This document shows, in pieces, positions 12,061 to 23,431 of a stretch of 64,000 nucleotides of DNA. The DNA is from Mercurialis annua (lineage: Eukaryota; Streptophyta; Magnoliopsida; Malpighiales; Euphorbiaceae), in the NCBI RefSeq assembly GCF_937616625.2, contig NC_065571.1:52623651-52687650 (forward strand), given 5' to 3'. Position numbers and translations under genes: made by a program. How positions within the stretch are numbered: the stretch's first letter is position 1; every line of letters starts with the position of its first letter. The notes below the pieces were generated by a model. That model was not told the origin of the DNA. It made no database searches and saw only the letters and a list, made by a program, of their open reading frames with translations.

Positions 12061-13278
12061 CAATTGTACATTGACCCAGGTAAGCGTGATTCTGTTTCTT
12101 CATGGCTGCTTTTTTTTCGCTCCCACGTTTTTCTTCATCGTTAGGCGAAACGTTTCTGTTATTCCGTTTATGAACGTTAAGAAGTGTGGGCATTATTGTC
12201 ATTTAAGATTTGATACGTTATTAATCAGCCGGATGAGCCGGCGAAGTTTTCAATTCTTTTCGCAATTAGCGGTTGTACTTATAGTAATGTAATGACGCAT
12301 ATAACCTCACTACATATCAAGTGATCTTTGCGTCTAGGGAGATTTAAGTAATTTAAGGCATTAACAATTAAATTATGATTACCTCAATAAGAAAAATGAT
12401 TATTTCTTAGTGTTAATCTATATTATAATCATGAAACTAGTAAACACCGGGCAGTAAATTATCAAATCATGGGTTCATTTTCTCATACAGATTCTAATTA
12501 TAAAAAAAAAGGGTTAGTTCAACAAAATAATAGATAATACAAGCAAATCATAAATAAAATTATTCATTAATCTTATCTTAATATGAACTTTTTTTTTGAT
12601 AATTGAAGAGGAATAGTTCTTGCGGAAGGCATCGAACTCACGATCTAGCAAATTATTCATAACGCTTATACAATATGAGCTTATAACTCATTACTCCTTT
12701 GCTAAAATGTTCATTTTTTTTTTTCATTTTTTTAAGTTTTAGATATACCAAAATTTGTGCCTATTTTTATGAATTCAAAAAAGCTCAATTTTGTAGTTTA
12801 TCCTTATAATGCCTACTTCTAATAATTTGTTTGGTTTGTTTAAGAAAACCAAAAAATTGTTATATTAATTACTCTAGTTATGGGAGACATTAATTTAATA
12901 AAAAAACAAGCTTTTTAAAAAGAAATGATCAATTTGATAGAAGGAAGATATAAAAGAAATATTAGTTAATAAATTATACTTAAAAAAGAATTTATAATAT
13001 TTTCTTAAATTGTTTGATTACTCAAATTAATAACTTTATACAGAGACAATAGATACCAGATATGAAATTTTCATCAGCTTCATATTTGAACAGCTAAAAC
13101 TAAACTATTGATAGAACAAAAAAAAAGCAAATAAATTAAGCAAAATATTAACATAAGAATAATATGCGTTTCTTAACTTAATTTTATGTTTATTTTCAAA
13201 AATAAAACTTACTTTCATGATCTAACAAGAAAGCAAAATAGCATATATTTAGAATTAGAACTATATAATGTTGAAGAA
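12061..13278. other. Intergenic region between bHLH promoter and first RBR gene
   Basis: AT-rich DNA with no gene apart from the SINE-like head at 12625-12692. The last part before 13279 would be the 3' UTR of the minus-strand RBR gene. Confidence 0.55.
12625..12692 (-). mobile_element. tRNA-derived SINE-like head (A and B boxes)
   Basis: On the minus strand the order is TAAGCTCATATTGTATAAGCG, like a tRNA D-arm A box, then about 25 bp later GTGAGTTCGATGCC, like a T-arm B box. It does not fold as a complete tRNA. A similar head lies at 48296-48358. Confidence 0.45.
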
Positions 13279-15443
13279 TTATCCTTTGCATACTAAACAG
13301 TAATGCTGCTGGATATTAATATTAGTAGTTCCACACCGATAGCAGAAAGAAGCTCCACACCTGTGTCAAATCCACAGGTTACAACATGTCAATTACACAA
13401 ATTTCATACTTCCATAGGATTGCACGTAACAAAATTTGTCGAAAATATATCTTTTACAAGAAACGCTGAAATGACAAACATTCGGAAACATATATATTGA
13501 AATAATAAATTATAAATGTAAACTTTCAGATCAAACAGAAACGAAATAGTGAAGCGTAAGTTTCAACAAATTGCTGTGCAACACAGCTAATTTTTGTTCA
13601 AGCAGAACGAGGCTATCAGAGAGCTAGAATTTCATTTGATATTTGAACCAAAATACTGCGTTTTCTCAAACATTAACTAAGTAATGTCGATCCAATGCAT
13701 ATCCGACATTACACCGGTACAGAGCAACGACTAAACAAATGCAAATAGCATGTTGAATGCCATCTTCCTAGTCTTTATCAACTCGAGCGAAATATATATG
13801 TCAAGGTGCAAAATTAAGAAGTCTGCTTCAAGATTAGAGCAAAATGCATGAATTGCAAGAATGACTGCAATAAAATGTCAAACTTCCAAACAATCACATG
13901 TAATATATTAACTTTGGATTGGTAGCAACATTGATTAGTCCAAATTCCATTTCCTTATCAATTCATGTGAGCAAAGAGTTTGTTTTAAGGTAAATAAGAT
14001 CTTTATTAAACAGAAACACCCAAACACAAAGCAAATGTTAGGAATTCCAGAGCATTTGGACCCCGAACTTTGACACCAGACATAGAATCGAAAATCCATA
14101 GGCGAAAAGAAAAGGTGTTGTACACTACTAAAAACATCGAATTACCAATGAATTTTACCGACAAACTCATCGGTAAATGCATCGAAGTCTGTAATTTTAG
14201 CTTGAATTAACCGTATATCAAATGGAAGAGCCAACTGCGTAGATAATCACAGATTGTATGGAAAAACAATTGACGCATAGCCTAATGGTCTCATTCATGA
14301 CAGGTGGAAATTCAGGGGAATTTCATGTACTAAAATTGATAACAACAAGTGAAACACAAGGAAAACCAATTAAGCATGCTAGTAAACAATCAATTAACAA
14401 TTTGCAGATTTTAAAATAAAAACTATAAAGAAACAGAAAACAAAAAATTACCTGCATTTCATGTAATTACAACCTTGTGTCTTCTCCACATAAATCTTAC
14501 AGGCAGGACATCTCCTCCATTGTTTATTCTCAGCTAACTGCAACAACATTATATCTTCCATCTCCCTTTCATCCTTATGCAACGTCTGAAACTTATCACA
14601 ATCAATCCCCGAATGCCAAGGAACCTTACAAACCGCACAAAACAATCTCCGACAATTCGGACACTCCGATTCCCTTATAACTTCCCCTTCCTCATCATTA
14701 ATCAACATCAAAGAACAATCCTTATAAGGACAATAAAATTTCTGAGACCCAACAATCAAAGCCTCACATAAAGCACTACCCCATCTATCAAACACATCAG
14801 AACCGAGAATTTTATGGCAATACTCGAGCTCTAAAAAACCCGAACAGCCCGACACAGGACAACTAATAGTGCTCACATTTTCTTCTAACTTTGAAGCTAT
14901 ATACTTGGCTGTACAGTCATTACAGTAAGCATGAGTACAACCTTGTATGGAGAATGACTCAGTTTGAAACTTGGTTTCAACACAAATTTCACAGGTAAAT
15001 TCAGGGGTTTTGTTGGTTTTTGAAGATTGGCCCTTTTCAGTCATTGAATTGGTGAAAATTCTCTTGTTTTTGTTTTTTTTGATCTGGGTAGTGGATAAAG
15101 GTGTGAAATTTAGTATTCTAAGATCATCATTTTCATCATAATCATCAATATCATCTATAAAGCAATAATCTTGATTGAGATCAATAAAATGGAGTTTATT
15201 TTTGTTGGGTTTGAGGTCAATTTTTTTACTGTAGTGTTCAACAGAGATTGGAGACTTGATATTGTTACCTTTATTCGAGTTGGGTGTGTAAAAAAACCCA
15301 GGAAACTCATCAAAATCGTCGTCTATCTGCACAATCGCTGGTTTTTCTGCCAGTTTTAGTCTCTTTTTTGAGCTTTTTTGTTCTTGTTTTGGAATTTGTG
15401 TGTGTTGGGACTCTTCAGTGACTAAAATCTGTTGGAATTCCAT
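13279..15443 (-). CDS. RBR-type E3 ubiquitin ligase (tandem copy 1)
   Basis: Two exons, 15443-14452 and 13360-13279 (TAA), join in phase 2 and give 357 residues. The N-terminal 145 residues are Lys/Asp-rich and low in complexity. RING1 starts at C151 (CEIC, GCTHAYC, CNDC, ISCPVSGC). The IBR follows at about 220-282 (FYCPYKDC, CPNC, FCAVC, WH). The Rcat/RING2 domain runs from WRRCPAC at about 309 to the C-terminus, with C325 in the QGCNYM motif at the catalytic-cysteine position of RBR ligases. RBR ligases take ubiquitin from an E2 onto this cysteine before transfer to substrate. The 3' exon codes only the last zinc ligands (CGASFCYRCG, CLVC) and is easily missed. The intron is about 1.1 kb and carries a CACTA-like end. 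Substrate unknown. Confidence 0.9.
14123..14200. mobile_element. CACTA-like terminus in RBR1 intron
   Basis: The sequence starts CACTACTAAAAA, followed within 30 bp by an inverted TTACCGACAAACTCATCGGTAAA block. This is the usual layout of En/Spm (CACTA) ends with subterminal repeats. Only one end is evident. Confidence 0.4.
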
Positions 15444-17320
15444 TGAAAGTTCAACTAATTTTTTTATGGGAATTGTGCAAAATATTGATGATCAGCTATT
15501 TTTAGGTAATAGACTTTTGATTTTTTTGAGGATTTTGAATTTTGAAAATGGAGAGTTATATGTGTTTTGCTTTGTGTTTTTACCTTAATTCATCGATTTT
15601 ACCTCGGCTTGGTGAAGAAGATTACCGAGACTGATAAACTTGTTGACGGGCATCATGCGAGGCCCAAAACACTATTGGGGCGTATTTTCTGAGCCCAGTG
15701 GCCTGATCCAACTGTTGTTTTGATTATCGAAAAATGCGTGGCCCAAGTCTCTCAAATTTCATCTATTTGCCAAAAAAAAACTCTGTATTTTTATTTATTA
15801 TTAAAACTTTATTTGAAATTTTAGAAAGAAATTAATTATATTTAATCAGTGTAATTTTAAAAATATATTATAGAGTCCATGTCAATTTTTTTATCAGATA
15901 TTGTATTTTTGATAATTTACTAAATTTTCTTAAATTGTAAAATTGTTGATTAATATGTGTTATGAATACGTAAAATATTATATTAAATAATTAATATTTG
16001 TAAGAATTTGTAAATAAATAAATTATTTATTATGAATATGTGCATATGTGCAGCTAACTTCATGATGTGTATTAATGCTGATAATCTTTTTTTATTATTA
16101 ATAATAATATGCACTCATTTTTTTTTTTGCCAGAGATAACAATATATAAATATGTATATAGAAGAATGACCATCCTATGAAGGAAATGAGTCATTCTTTA
16201 AATAAATAAGAATAAGTGGACTTTGTAGCTATTATATGAGCCATCCAAATACACATCCATTTAACAAATTAAGATAAACCAAAGTTCAAATAATTTTTTA
16301 AACAAACGGTAGAACGATAAAATAAACTGATAATATTAAAAAAAAAAAACATACCGTTAGTATAAAGGATATGACAATAGTAGTACCTTATGAGTTTATT
16401 GCAATATGTAATAGCGTAGATTGAACAATTATCCAGAAAAAGTTCCCCAACATAGCATATCTGTTCATTTATTTTTTTAAATTAAATAAAATAATAGTTT
16501 AGCGTAATCATACCTGATGCTGGAGGAGTTTTCCCGAGTTATCTACTGAAAATAGGAGTTAGAGGGGCCGATTGGGAGGCCCCTCATATAGAATTGGTTT
16601 TTTAATTAATAATTAAGTAGTTATTTTAATTAATTTATTACATTTGTAAATTAAATAGTTATTCTACAAGTCTATTGGAAAAGATAGTGAGAAATATGGA
16701 AATAATAATTGTTTTCTGATTTTGGTATTTTATTTTTTATTGATCATCATTGTAATACTGCGTTTCTTATTTTACTATAAATTAAAAATCTAAAGATAAC
16801 ATGACCAAGTACAAATACACAAGTTCTACATGCTTTTTTTTTAAAAAAAAATACATGTCTTACATTTGTTTTTAGTTTGTCAAACTTACCATTATATTGA
16901 TTTGAGAAAATAGAAGTATATAATGTTTCTCAGCAATAGTTGTCGCATTTTACAAAATTTACTGAATAACTCATAAAAAGAAGGATATAAGGACTTATTA
17001 GCCACTTCATGGGCCATCCAATTACACATTCGCTTAACATGTGAAAATTCGCAAGAGATAAACGATAATGATAAGCGAACGGTATTAAAAATTATGACTT
17101 CTATTGTTCCGGTGTGTCCTTACTTTATGCTGTAATGATCACATTTAAGCAATCACCTTTAATAATTATGTTGGTAATTCAAACGATGCTATATCTGAAA
17201 ACCAATAAATATTGCAATAAATAATAAATATAAATTTATCAATAATACTAACCACATAAACGGTCATTAAGGCTGAATCTTGCTTTGAAATTGATCTTTA
17301 TCTTCATTGACATACATATA

Positions 17321-17511
17321 CCTTCACCTTATAAGGAGTACAATAACCTCAGAAAGAGTACTTTAACTTCACAAGGAGTACAATAACCTCACAAGTAGTA
17401 CTTTAACCTCACAAGTAGTACTTTAACCTCATAAAGAGTACAATAATATCATAAGGACTATTTTAATCTCACAGGGAGTACAATAATCCCATAAGAAATA
17501 CATGAACCTCA
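17321..17511. repeat. Minisatellite with 20-bp unit, about nine and a half copies
   Basis: Units in exact 20-bp register alternate between forms such as CAATAACCTCACAAGTAGTA and CTTTAACCTCACAAGTAGTA. Most changes are at the first three positions and around the AAGGAG/AAGTAG core. No unit is interrupted by an indel. Confidence 0.92.
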
Positions 17512-18908
17512 CCTCAAATCTATCTTTTTATTAATGCAAAATTTGCATATGTTAACAATAAAATGAAGTTTTCATAAACAATCTACACCATTCAAAGATT
17601 CAGTCATTTAAATAGATTGACCAAAAAGTCACCACCAATCAAAAATTAAAAAATGAAAAATAAAAACTTTTCAAGAAAAAAAAAATTTTGTTTTTTGTGT
17701 AGATCTAAAAATATGTATCATTTTAAGTCTTTTAATCCAAAATTGATTTCATTAGAAAATAATTGTTATAACTCTCTTTTTATTATTTGATCTAAGTTAA
17801 ACTACATTTTCAGGAAAAAAATGCTTATAAAATAAAACATGTAGTAATAAAAATCTTACTGAATTTATAAATTAAAATGAAAACTTAAACTTGGAGTAAA
17901 AATTGGTCAACCCATTTAAGCAAATTGATGAAATGTTTGAGTTGCAGACAAAAATCATGAAATTTTTCAGAAACCAAACAACTGTAATACCAACATATAT
18001 AGAACACAGATCAACTAAAAATTAGGATTAGATATTTTGAATGTTGTCTTTTCTTTTAAATAAGTTTCATAAATAAATAAGAGAGTAAGAAATCACCATT
18101 TAATGCAAATCAAAAAATTAACATATAATAACATAAAAGAGAAAAGACAGATTCAACAAAAAGTTTGAATGAGAAATGACGTTGATGAAATGGAGTTAAA
18201 AATACTCATGTCTATTTGAAAAAAATGGTGAAAAGAGGGGAGATAATAAATTGAAAAAGACATAGCAGTGTGCATGTTGACATTAAGGATTGGGATTTGA
18301 AGGATGACCATGCAATCCAAATATAATTTCATACGTAAAAATAGAAGAAACAGGTTTCCTTTTTGATTTAACGTAGGTGTTAACATTATTTATTTTGCAA
18401 ACAATGGTTTGTTTTAGGCCAAATTTTCACATCACAAATATAAGAACAGAGCAATAGAAGATGTATTACTAGAATTACTTACTTGGAAACCATATATGAT
18501 CGCCGATTGAGAAAATATCGCCGTCGATTTGATCCTTTTTATTGCATGCAGTTTTAGGAAACCATATCTATCAATAAAAATGAAAGTTACTAACCTTGAT
18601 TTTTATTTAGTTTTAAATATTGTTGCCAAACTAACTCCTTCAACCACTACAAGTCGTTGTTTAAGGGAGAATAGTTTTGAGTGTTTGTTCTATGGGTCCT
18701 TTCCAAAAACATCCCTACAACTTCAATTGTGTGGTCAAATAAATATTTGTTACCGAATCACTCTCGCTTACCATTAAGTGCATGCACATTTTTTTATATT
18801 AACATAATTATTTTTAAAAAAAAATATTTGAATTAAATCAGAATTTTTCACTAAATAGATCATATAATTTCGAGCGAAAATTTCACTAAACATTACTTGC
18901 AAAATTAG

Positions 18909-18967
18909 TCTTTTAGTTCGATTTTTAGTACAAAGGGAACTAAAAAATCGAACAGAACTAAAAGAAC
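18909..18967. repeat. Imperfect hairpin
   Basis: TCTTTTAGTTCGATTTTTAGT is followed after about 8 bases by its near-complement ending GAACTAAAAGA, with a 2-base bulge. No flanking gene is present. Confidence 0.6.
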
Positions 18968-19310
18968 CAATCTATCCAATTCCAACTACTTGCTTGGAAA
19001 TGAAATTTTATAAACTTTAGTAAATTCATGATGATTTTAAATAAGTCAAATTTTGATTTGGTCCGAATAAACGTGTCCCTTTCTTTAACAGAATTAGAGA
19101 TATGTAAAGATGGAAATTTCGGTGTAATTTTAATACAACTTCATATAGGTGGTTTGAGGCAAGACTTTCTGCAACTTGGAGTAGAATTGCAATGGTTAAG
19201 GGCATTTTTCATATGAAGTTTGAATTTCTTGTTCGTTGTTCAATTAGGCATTTTATCTTCCTTAAGTTGTTCCTTTTTCCACTTACATTTTTTTTTAGCT
19301 AAACAACCTA

Positions 19311-19960
19311 GGGTGAGCAAAATGTCCGACCAACGGCAATTAACTGGCGAATCAATAATTTCCATTCGATTCAGTTCCGTGATAAATTTGAATTCAGTCG
19401 GTTCAATTTTAAATTATAAGTATTGCTTCAAATTTGAATTATCCAAATTAACCGAACCGGCCTAATAAATTAAATATTTTTTGTCCTAATTTAAAAGTCT
19501 CACTTTCTGTTTTGGATTGTCTTATTTTGGAAGTTCCATTTCTGTTTTTAAAATAATTTGACATTAAATATCTTTCTTTGTACCCCTTTTTTAGTCAACA
19601 AAAATAGAATCTCACAAATCCATTAAATATTTTTAGAATAATTCCACTACCATTAATAGAAATAAGAAATATCTTTATAAACGCTTTCTTAATCTGTATA
19701 TAGAATAGAATGAGATTTTTAAAATAAGACCGAGGATATTTTTTTTAAGTATAATTATTTATATTTTTGGCAGTTTTAATCAAAAAGATTAAAATTACTG
19801 ACTTATTCGTTTCATTTCGGTTCGATTTTTATTTTTTTTATTTTTCAGTTAGCTCGGTTTCAGTTAATATTTAATGTTCCGTTGGTTCGGCGAATTCGAG
19901 TCTGGAGTTCTCATTTTGGTTTAGGATGAACCAACCGAACGCGGACTCGTGAGAGCATTT
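19311..19960. mobile_element. Degenerate repeat block rich in GGTTCG/AACCGA, with an inner Stowaway-like remnant
   Basis: The block starts near CCTAGGGTGAGCAAAATG and ends in GGTTTAGGATGAACCAACCGA. Between about 19480 and 19735 it holds arms resembling Stowaway interiors (AAAGTCTCACTTTCTG ... GAATGAGATTTTTAAAATA). Ends and class are uncertain. Confidence 0.4.
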
Positions 19961-20288
19961 CTATCATACTGATTTATGGTTAACAGAGTCAGCTAAAAAA
20001 GCGCCTGGTTCTTGTCCTTCATCTGTGCAGCCTCCTCTGACTTGCTGTACTAGACAGATAACACTTTTTCCGCCTTTTTCCGGTGGCCAAATTTGAGCCA
20101 AAGCATAGAAATAGAAATAAGTTGAACATAACTATAAAGCTGAACTCTAGTAATAACCTTAAAAATAGCTGCATAACTCTAGAATATAACAATTGTAGAC
20201 TATTTACATCAACTTAGAGTTCGAAAACCATTTCCTATTTTGTTTAGATCACTCTAGCAAGAGATCATGAAAGACATATTATGCACAT

Positions 20289-21912
20289 TCAGTGCTTACA
20301 CTTTGGGCAAGCATGTGAAGTCGTGCTTGAGCGAGCACCACATTTGTAGCAGAAAGCAAATCCGCACCTGTAATCACCCGACGCATGCGCGTACACACAT
20401 ACACACGCACAAAGTTAGTATGCAAAATTTAAGCAAAATCCTGCAATTTGCTCTGCCCGAAAAGAGCACAATTTATTATTCTTTTTTAGCAAATTTGAAA
20501 TGTAACGCAGCTGAAAAATCATATGCACAACAATGTTGCAGAAACTTAACTTGAAGGCAGAAGCAAACCGTGTTAGCCACAATTAGCATAGCATTAATTA
20601 CTCGTTTAAGTAATTAAATTAAGATTCGGGTACCTATTAGTATGATTAGTGTATGTGCTAATCTAAATGAACTCAAAAGTGAATGATGACTGAATTCTCA
20701 TAGGTAGATCATGCCCTTGACGACTAATTATGTTCTATGAAAACTTGTTGAGTAACGTTTCAACATTTTGTTCATATTTTCAAAAACACTTCTGAAAGTC
20801 TGAAACTTATATTCACAACCTATGCTTTAAAAGAACCATTTCACCGTTTCCGTTTCACCAAATCTGTTTCCGTGCAACATAAATGACTAAAGTAAAGCAC
20901 TAGAACTGTTAATTACTGCGATATTAGTCTTCTTTATGTCACAAACCAAGCCAGATATTCATTAAGATACTGAAATTATTCAGTTCTGATAGCCTAATTG
21001 CAAAGTCAATCTTAGCATACAGAATAAACAGGAATCAATAAGTCTTGTCCACACATCAGAACATACCAAGCAGCAGAGAAATAAAAGATAAACACAAACA
21101 ACATAGTAATCAAATTCATATCTAATCAACTTCTAAAAAAGCAATTAAAACAAATTAAAAGAGCCAAAAACATACCTGCATTTCATGTAAAAGCAACCAA
21201 CAGATTTTTCAACATAAAACTTGCACTTAGGACACCTCCTCCAATTTTTCCTCTTAGCAAGATCCACCAACATACTATCATCACCTTTCTTCTTCAATTT
21301 CTGAAACTTCTCACAACTAATCTCAGAATGCCAAGGAGCTTCACACTTGACACAAAACGCTCTCTTACACAACGGACAATCCGTCTGTTGAATCTCAACT
21401 CCTGTATCATTAATCAACAACCCTGAACAATTCTTATACGGGCAGTAAAATTTCAAAGAACCATCAATCAGAGACTCGCATAAAGCAAGCCCCCATCGAT
21501 TAAAAACCTCTTCCGGAAGAATCTCGCGGCAGAATTCAGGCTCCAAAACTCCTGCACAGTCTGATATAGGGCAGGATATGGAAGTAATATTATCATCAAG
21601 CTTGGATTTTACATAGTTAACAGTGCACTCACTGCAGTAAAAATGTGTGCAGCCTTTGAGATTAAACGAATCGTTTAGACCCTTCTGCTCAACACAGATT
21701 TCACAGACAAAAGATGGAAACTTTTTGTCATGATCCTCTTGTTTTTCATCAGAATCAGTAAAATCTGACTCGGGCGTTAAGAACACGTCATCATCATCAT
21801 CATCAGCAATCTTGTTGGAAGTGACAACCTTTGACTTAACAAAACCATCTGGTTTTGGTTTCTTATGAATCTTCAGGTTTTTGGGCAGCATGGTGCAAAT
21901 TTTGTTTCCCAT
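20289..21912 (-). CDS. RBR-type E3 ubiquitin ligase (tandem copy 2)
   Basis: Two exons, 21912-21176 and 20367-20289 (TGA), join in phase 2 to give 271 residues. The ATG is at 21910-21912. RING1 begins at C70 (CEIC, GCTHFYC, CSEC, ISCPISDC). The IBR lies at about 140-200 (FYCPYKNC, CPLC, FCVKC, WH). Rcat runs from WRRCPKC at about 225 to the end, with C240 in VGCFYM at the catalytic position. The 3' exon codes CGFAFCYKCG and CPKCKH. The intron sits at the same codon and phase as in the copy at 13279-15443, so the two are tandem duplicates. The N-terminus MGNKICT fits an N-myristoylation pattern, which the other copy lacks, and is followed by an acidic DDDDDD run. Substrate unknown. Confidence 0.9.
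20381..20411. repeat. 31-base strictly alternating purine-pyrimidine tract
   Basis: The tract (GCGCGTACACACATACACAC core) lies in the intron of the second RBR gene, starting 14 bases from the 3' exon boundary at 20367. Such tracts can adopt Z-DNA under torsion. No function is claimed. Confidence 0.8.
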
Positions 21913-23431
21913 GTTTTAACAGAACAGAGGAATGAAAAACTCAAAAGCATCAAAAAGTTAAGATTTTTTCCCTCTTTTAAGACTGACCCGAGTGTGTTGG
22001 TGTTGAGTGTTGGGTTATGAGCATGTGTTTTGTCTGTTTGTAAAGCTGTAAAGACTGAAGCAAAGTCCTTAAGGTTTGGCCTGGTAATTAGGGAAAAAAG
22101 CTTGATTTTCTGCTATGAAGAAGATTACAATTTAGAACCGTTTGGTTTTTGTTTTCTATGTCACCGCTTGGTTTTCAACCTCTTTTAGAACTTCTTTTTT
22201 CATGTTAGGAGTATTTTAGTAAGACGACTATACCAAGTCAGCCCTTTGTGCATCTATCTAATTTTTGTTTGGATTTATCCTAATAACAGAAATCAAGGGT
22301 AATAGGGTTTAATAGCCCTGGCTCGGTTTGAACCGCGGGTTTTGAACTGCCGGTTCACAGTTCCAAGATAAGTGGAACCAGCCCGGAAAATACCGACTAT
22401 AAAAATAAATTTTAAAACAATATATATATATATATATCTAATTAATAATAGAATTTCCAAAAATGTGGAACAAGTTTAACCAGTTTTGAGCCAATTCCGG
22501 AACCAGACCGAGATCTGGCCAGAGCTAGGGTTGAATGTCTATCTCATTTCATTTTGGATTAAATCTTACTAACAGAAATCAAGAGAAATACGGTAAGATT
22601 TAAAATTTCCACTTAGCATGGGTTTGGAGGATTCAGACTGAATCAAACTGGTCTAAACTGTTTTATTTATAAATCTAAGTTCGGCTTGCACTCGATTCAG
22701 ATTTATTATTTATTATCCAAATTCGAACAATTTAAAATTACACGTATTCAAGCCAAATCTTTTCAAATCAACATAAATTTTTGATAAAAATTAAAGTTCG
22801 TATATGAAAAGAAATGAATTATCAAAATCCGAAGTCTGAACAGAGCGGGGAGATACCCGAACCGAGTCTGAACACAGACAGAAACCCGAACCGAGTCTGA
22901 ACAGCTCTATGTGGCATGCATATACCACTAACCTTTCTTTCATAGAAATAGACAAAAGGAGAGTGACATTTAGAATAAATTTGGTAAGAGGCCAATAAGG
23001 GCTATCAAATAACTAAAGGCAAATTGGTTTTCATGATTTAATATAGCAGCAGTTGCTTAATTGTGAAGGGAAAAAAAAGGATTCCTTGCCCACAATCAGA
23101 AAGTTTTTGAACCTACTCCTTCAAGAGGTTACTCCTGTATTAGGAAAAATAAATGTACACAAACCTAAAACAATAGCCAACAATTACGATCATCATTGAT
23201 CGCAAAACAAAATATATACAAATGTGAACGGCTGTATCATTCAACTGTATATTTACATCAGTATAGTTTAGTGGATAGGACAGTGAAAATGAACATTAAT
23301 TAAATAGAAAAACAAAGCTAAATAATATGTTGAAGAGCAAACTGACATATATGTGCATAATTTTTTCTTATGGTGAAAGGTTAAACCCAATAAACTTGGT
23401 GCCGCTGCACAATTCTGAAAGAAAACTAAGT
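21913..23431. other. Intergenic region, RBR2 promoter side and CFS1 3' side
   Basis: No gene is seen. The sequence from 22290 to 22910 contains repeat blocks with GGTTTGAACCG and CCGAACCGAGTCTGAACA words, the latter duplicated near 22855 and 22890. The last 200 bases before 23432 are the probable 3' UTR of the minus-strand FYVE-SYLF gene. Confidence 0.5.

Larger units (their letters stand above)
15444..20288. other. Long intergenic region between the two RBR genes
   Basis: The first 150 bases are the RBR1 promoter/leader and include GGCCCA-type site II motifs near 15660 and 15730. The rest is AT-rich and without a supportable gene. It contains the 20-bp minisatellite at 17321-17511, a hairpin near 18909, a diverged direct repeat (about 16205-16265 against 16995-17040), and repeat blocks from 19311 to 19960 rich in AACCGA/GGTTCG words. 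Confidence 0.6.

Noticed and set aside
12625..12692. tRNA gene
   Set aside because: Only A- and B-box-like motifs are present; no acceptor stem or anticodon arm pairs.
17321..17511. CRISPR-like array
   Set aside because: The 20-bp units are contiguous with no unique spacers, and the DNA is plant nuclear.
18153..18386. 77-codon minus-strand frame
   Set aside because: Hydrophobic, low-complexity translation of AT-rich spacer without family features.
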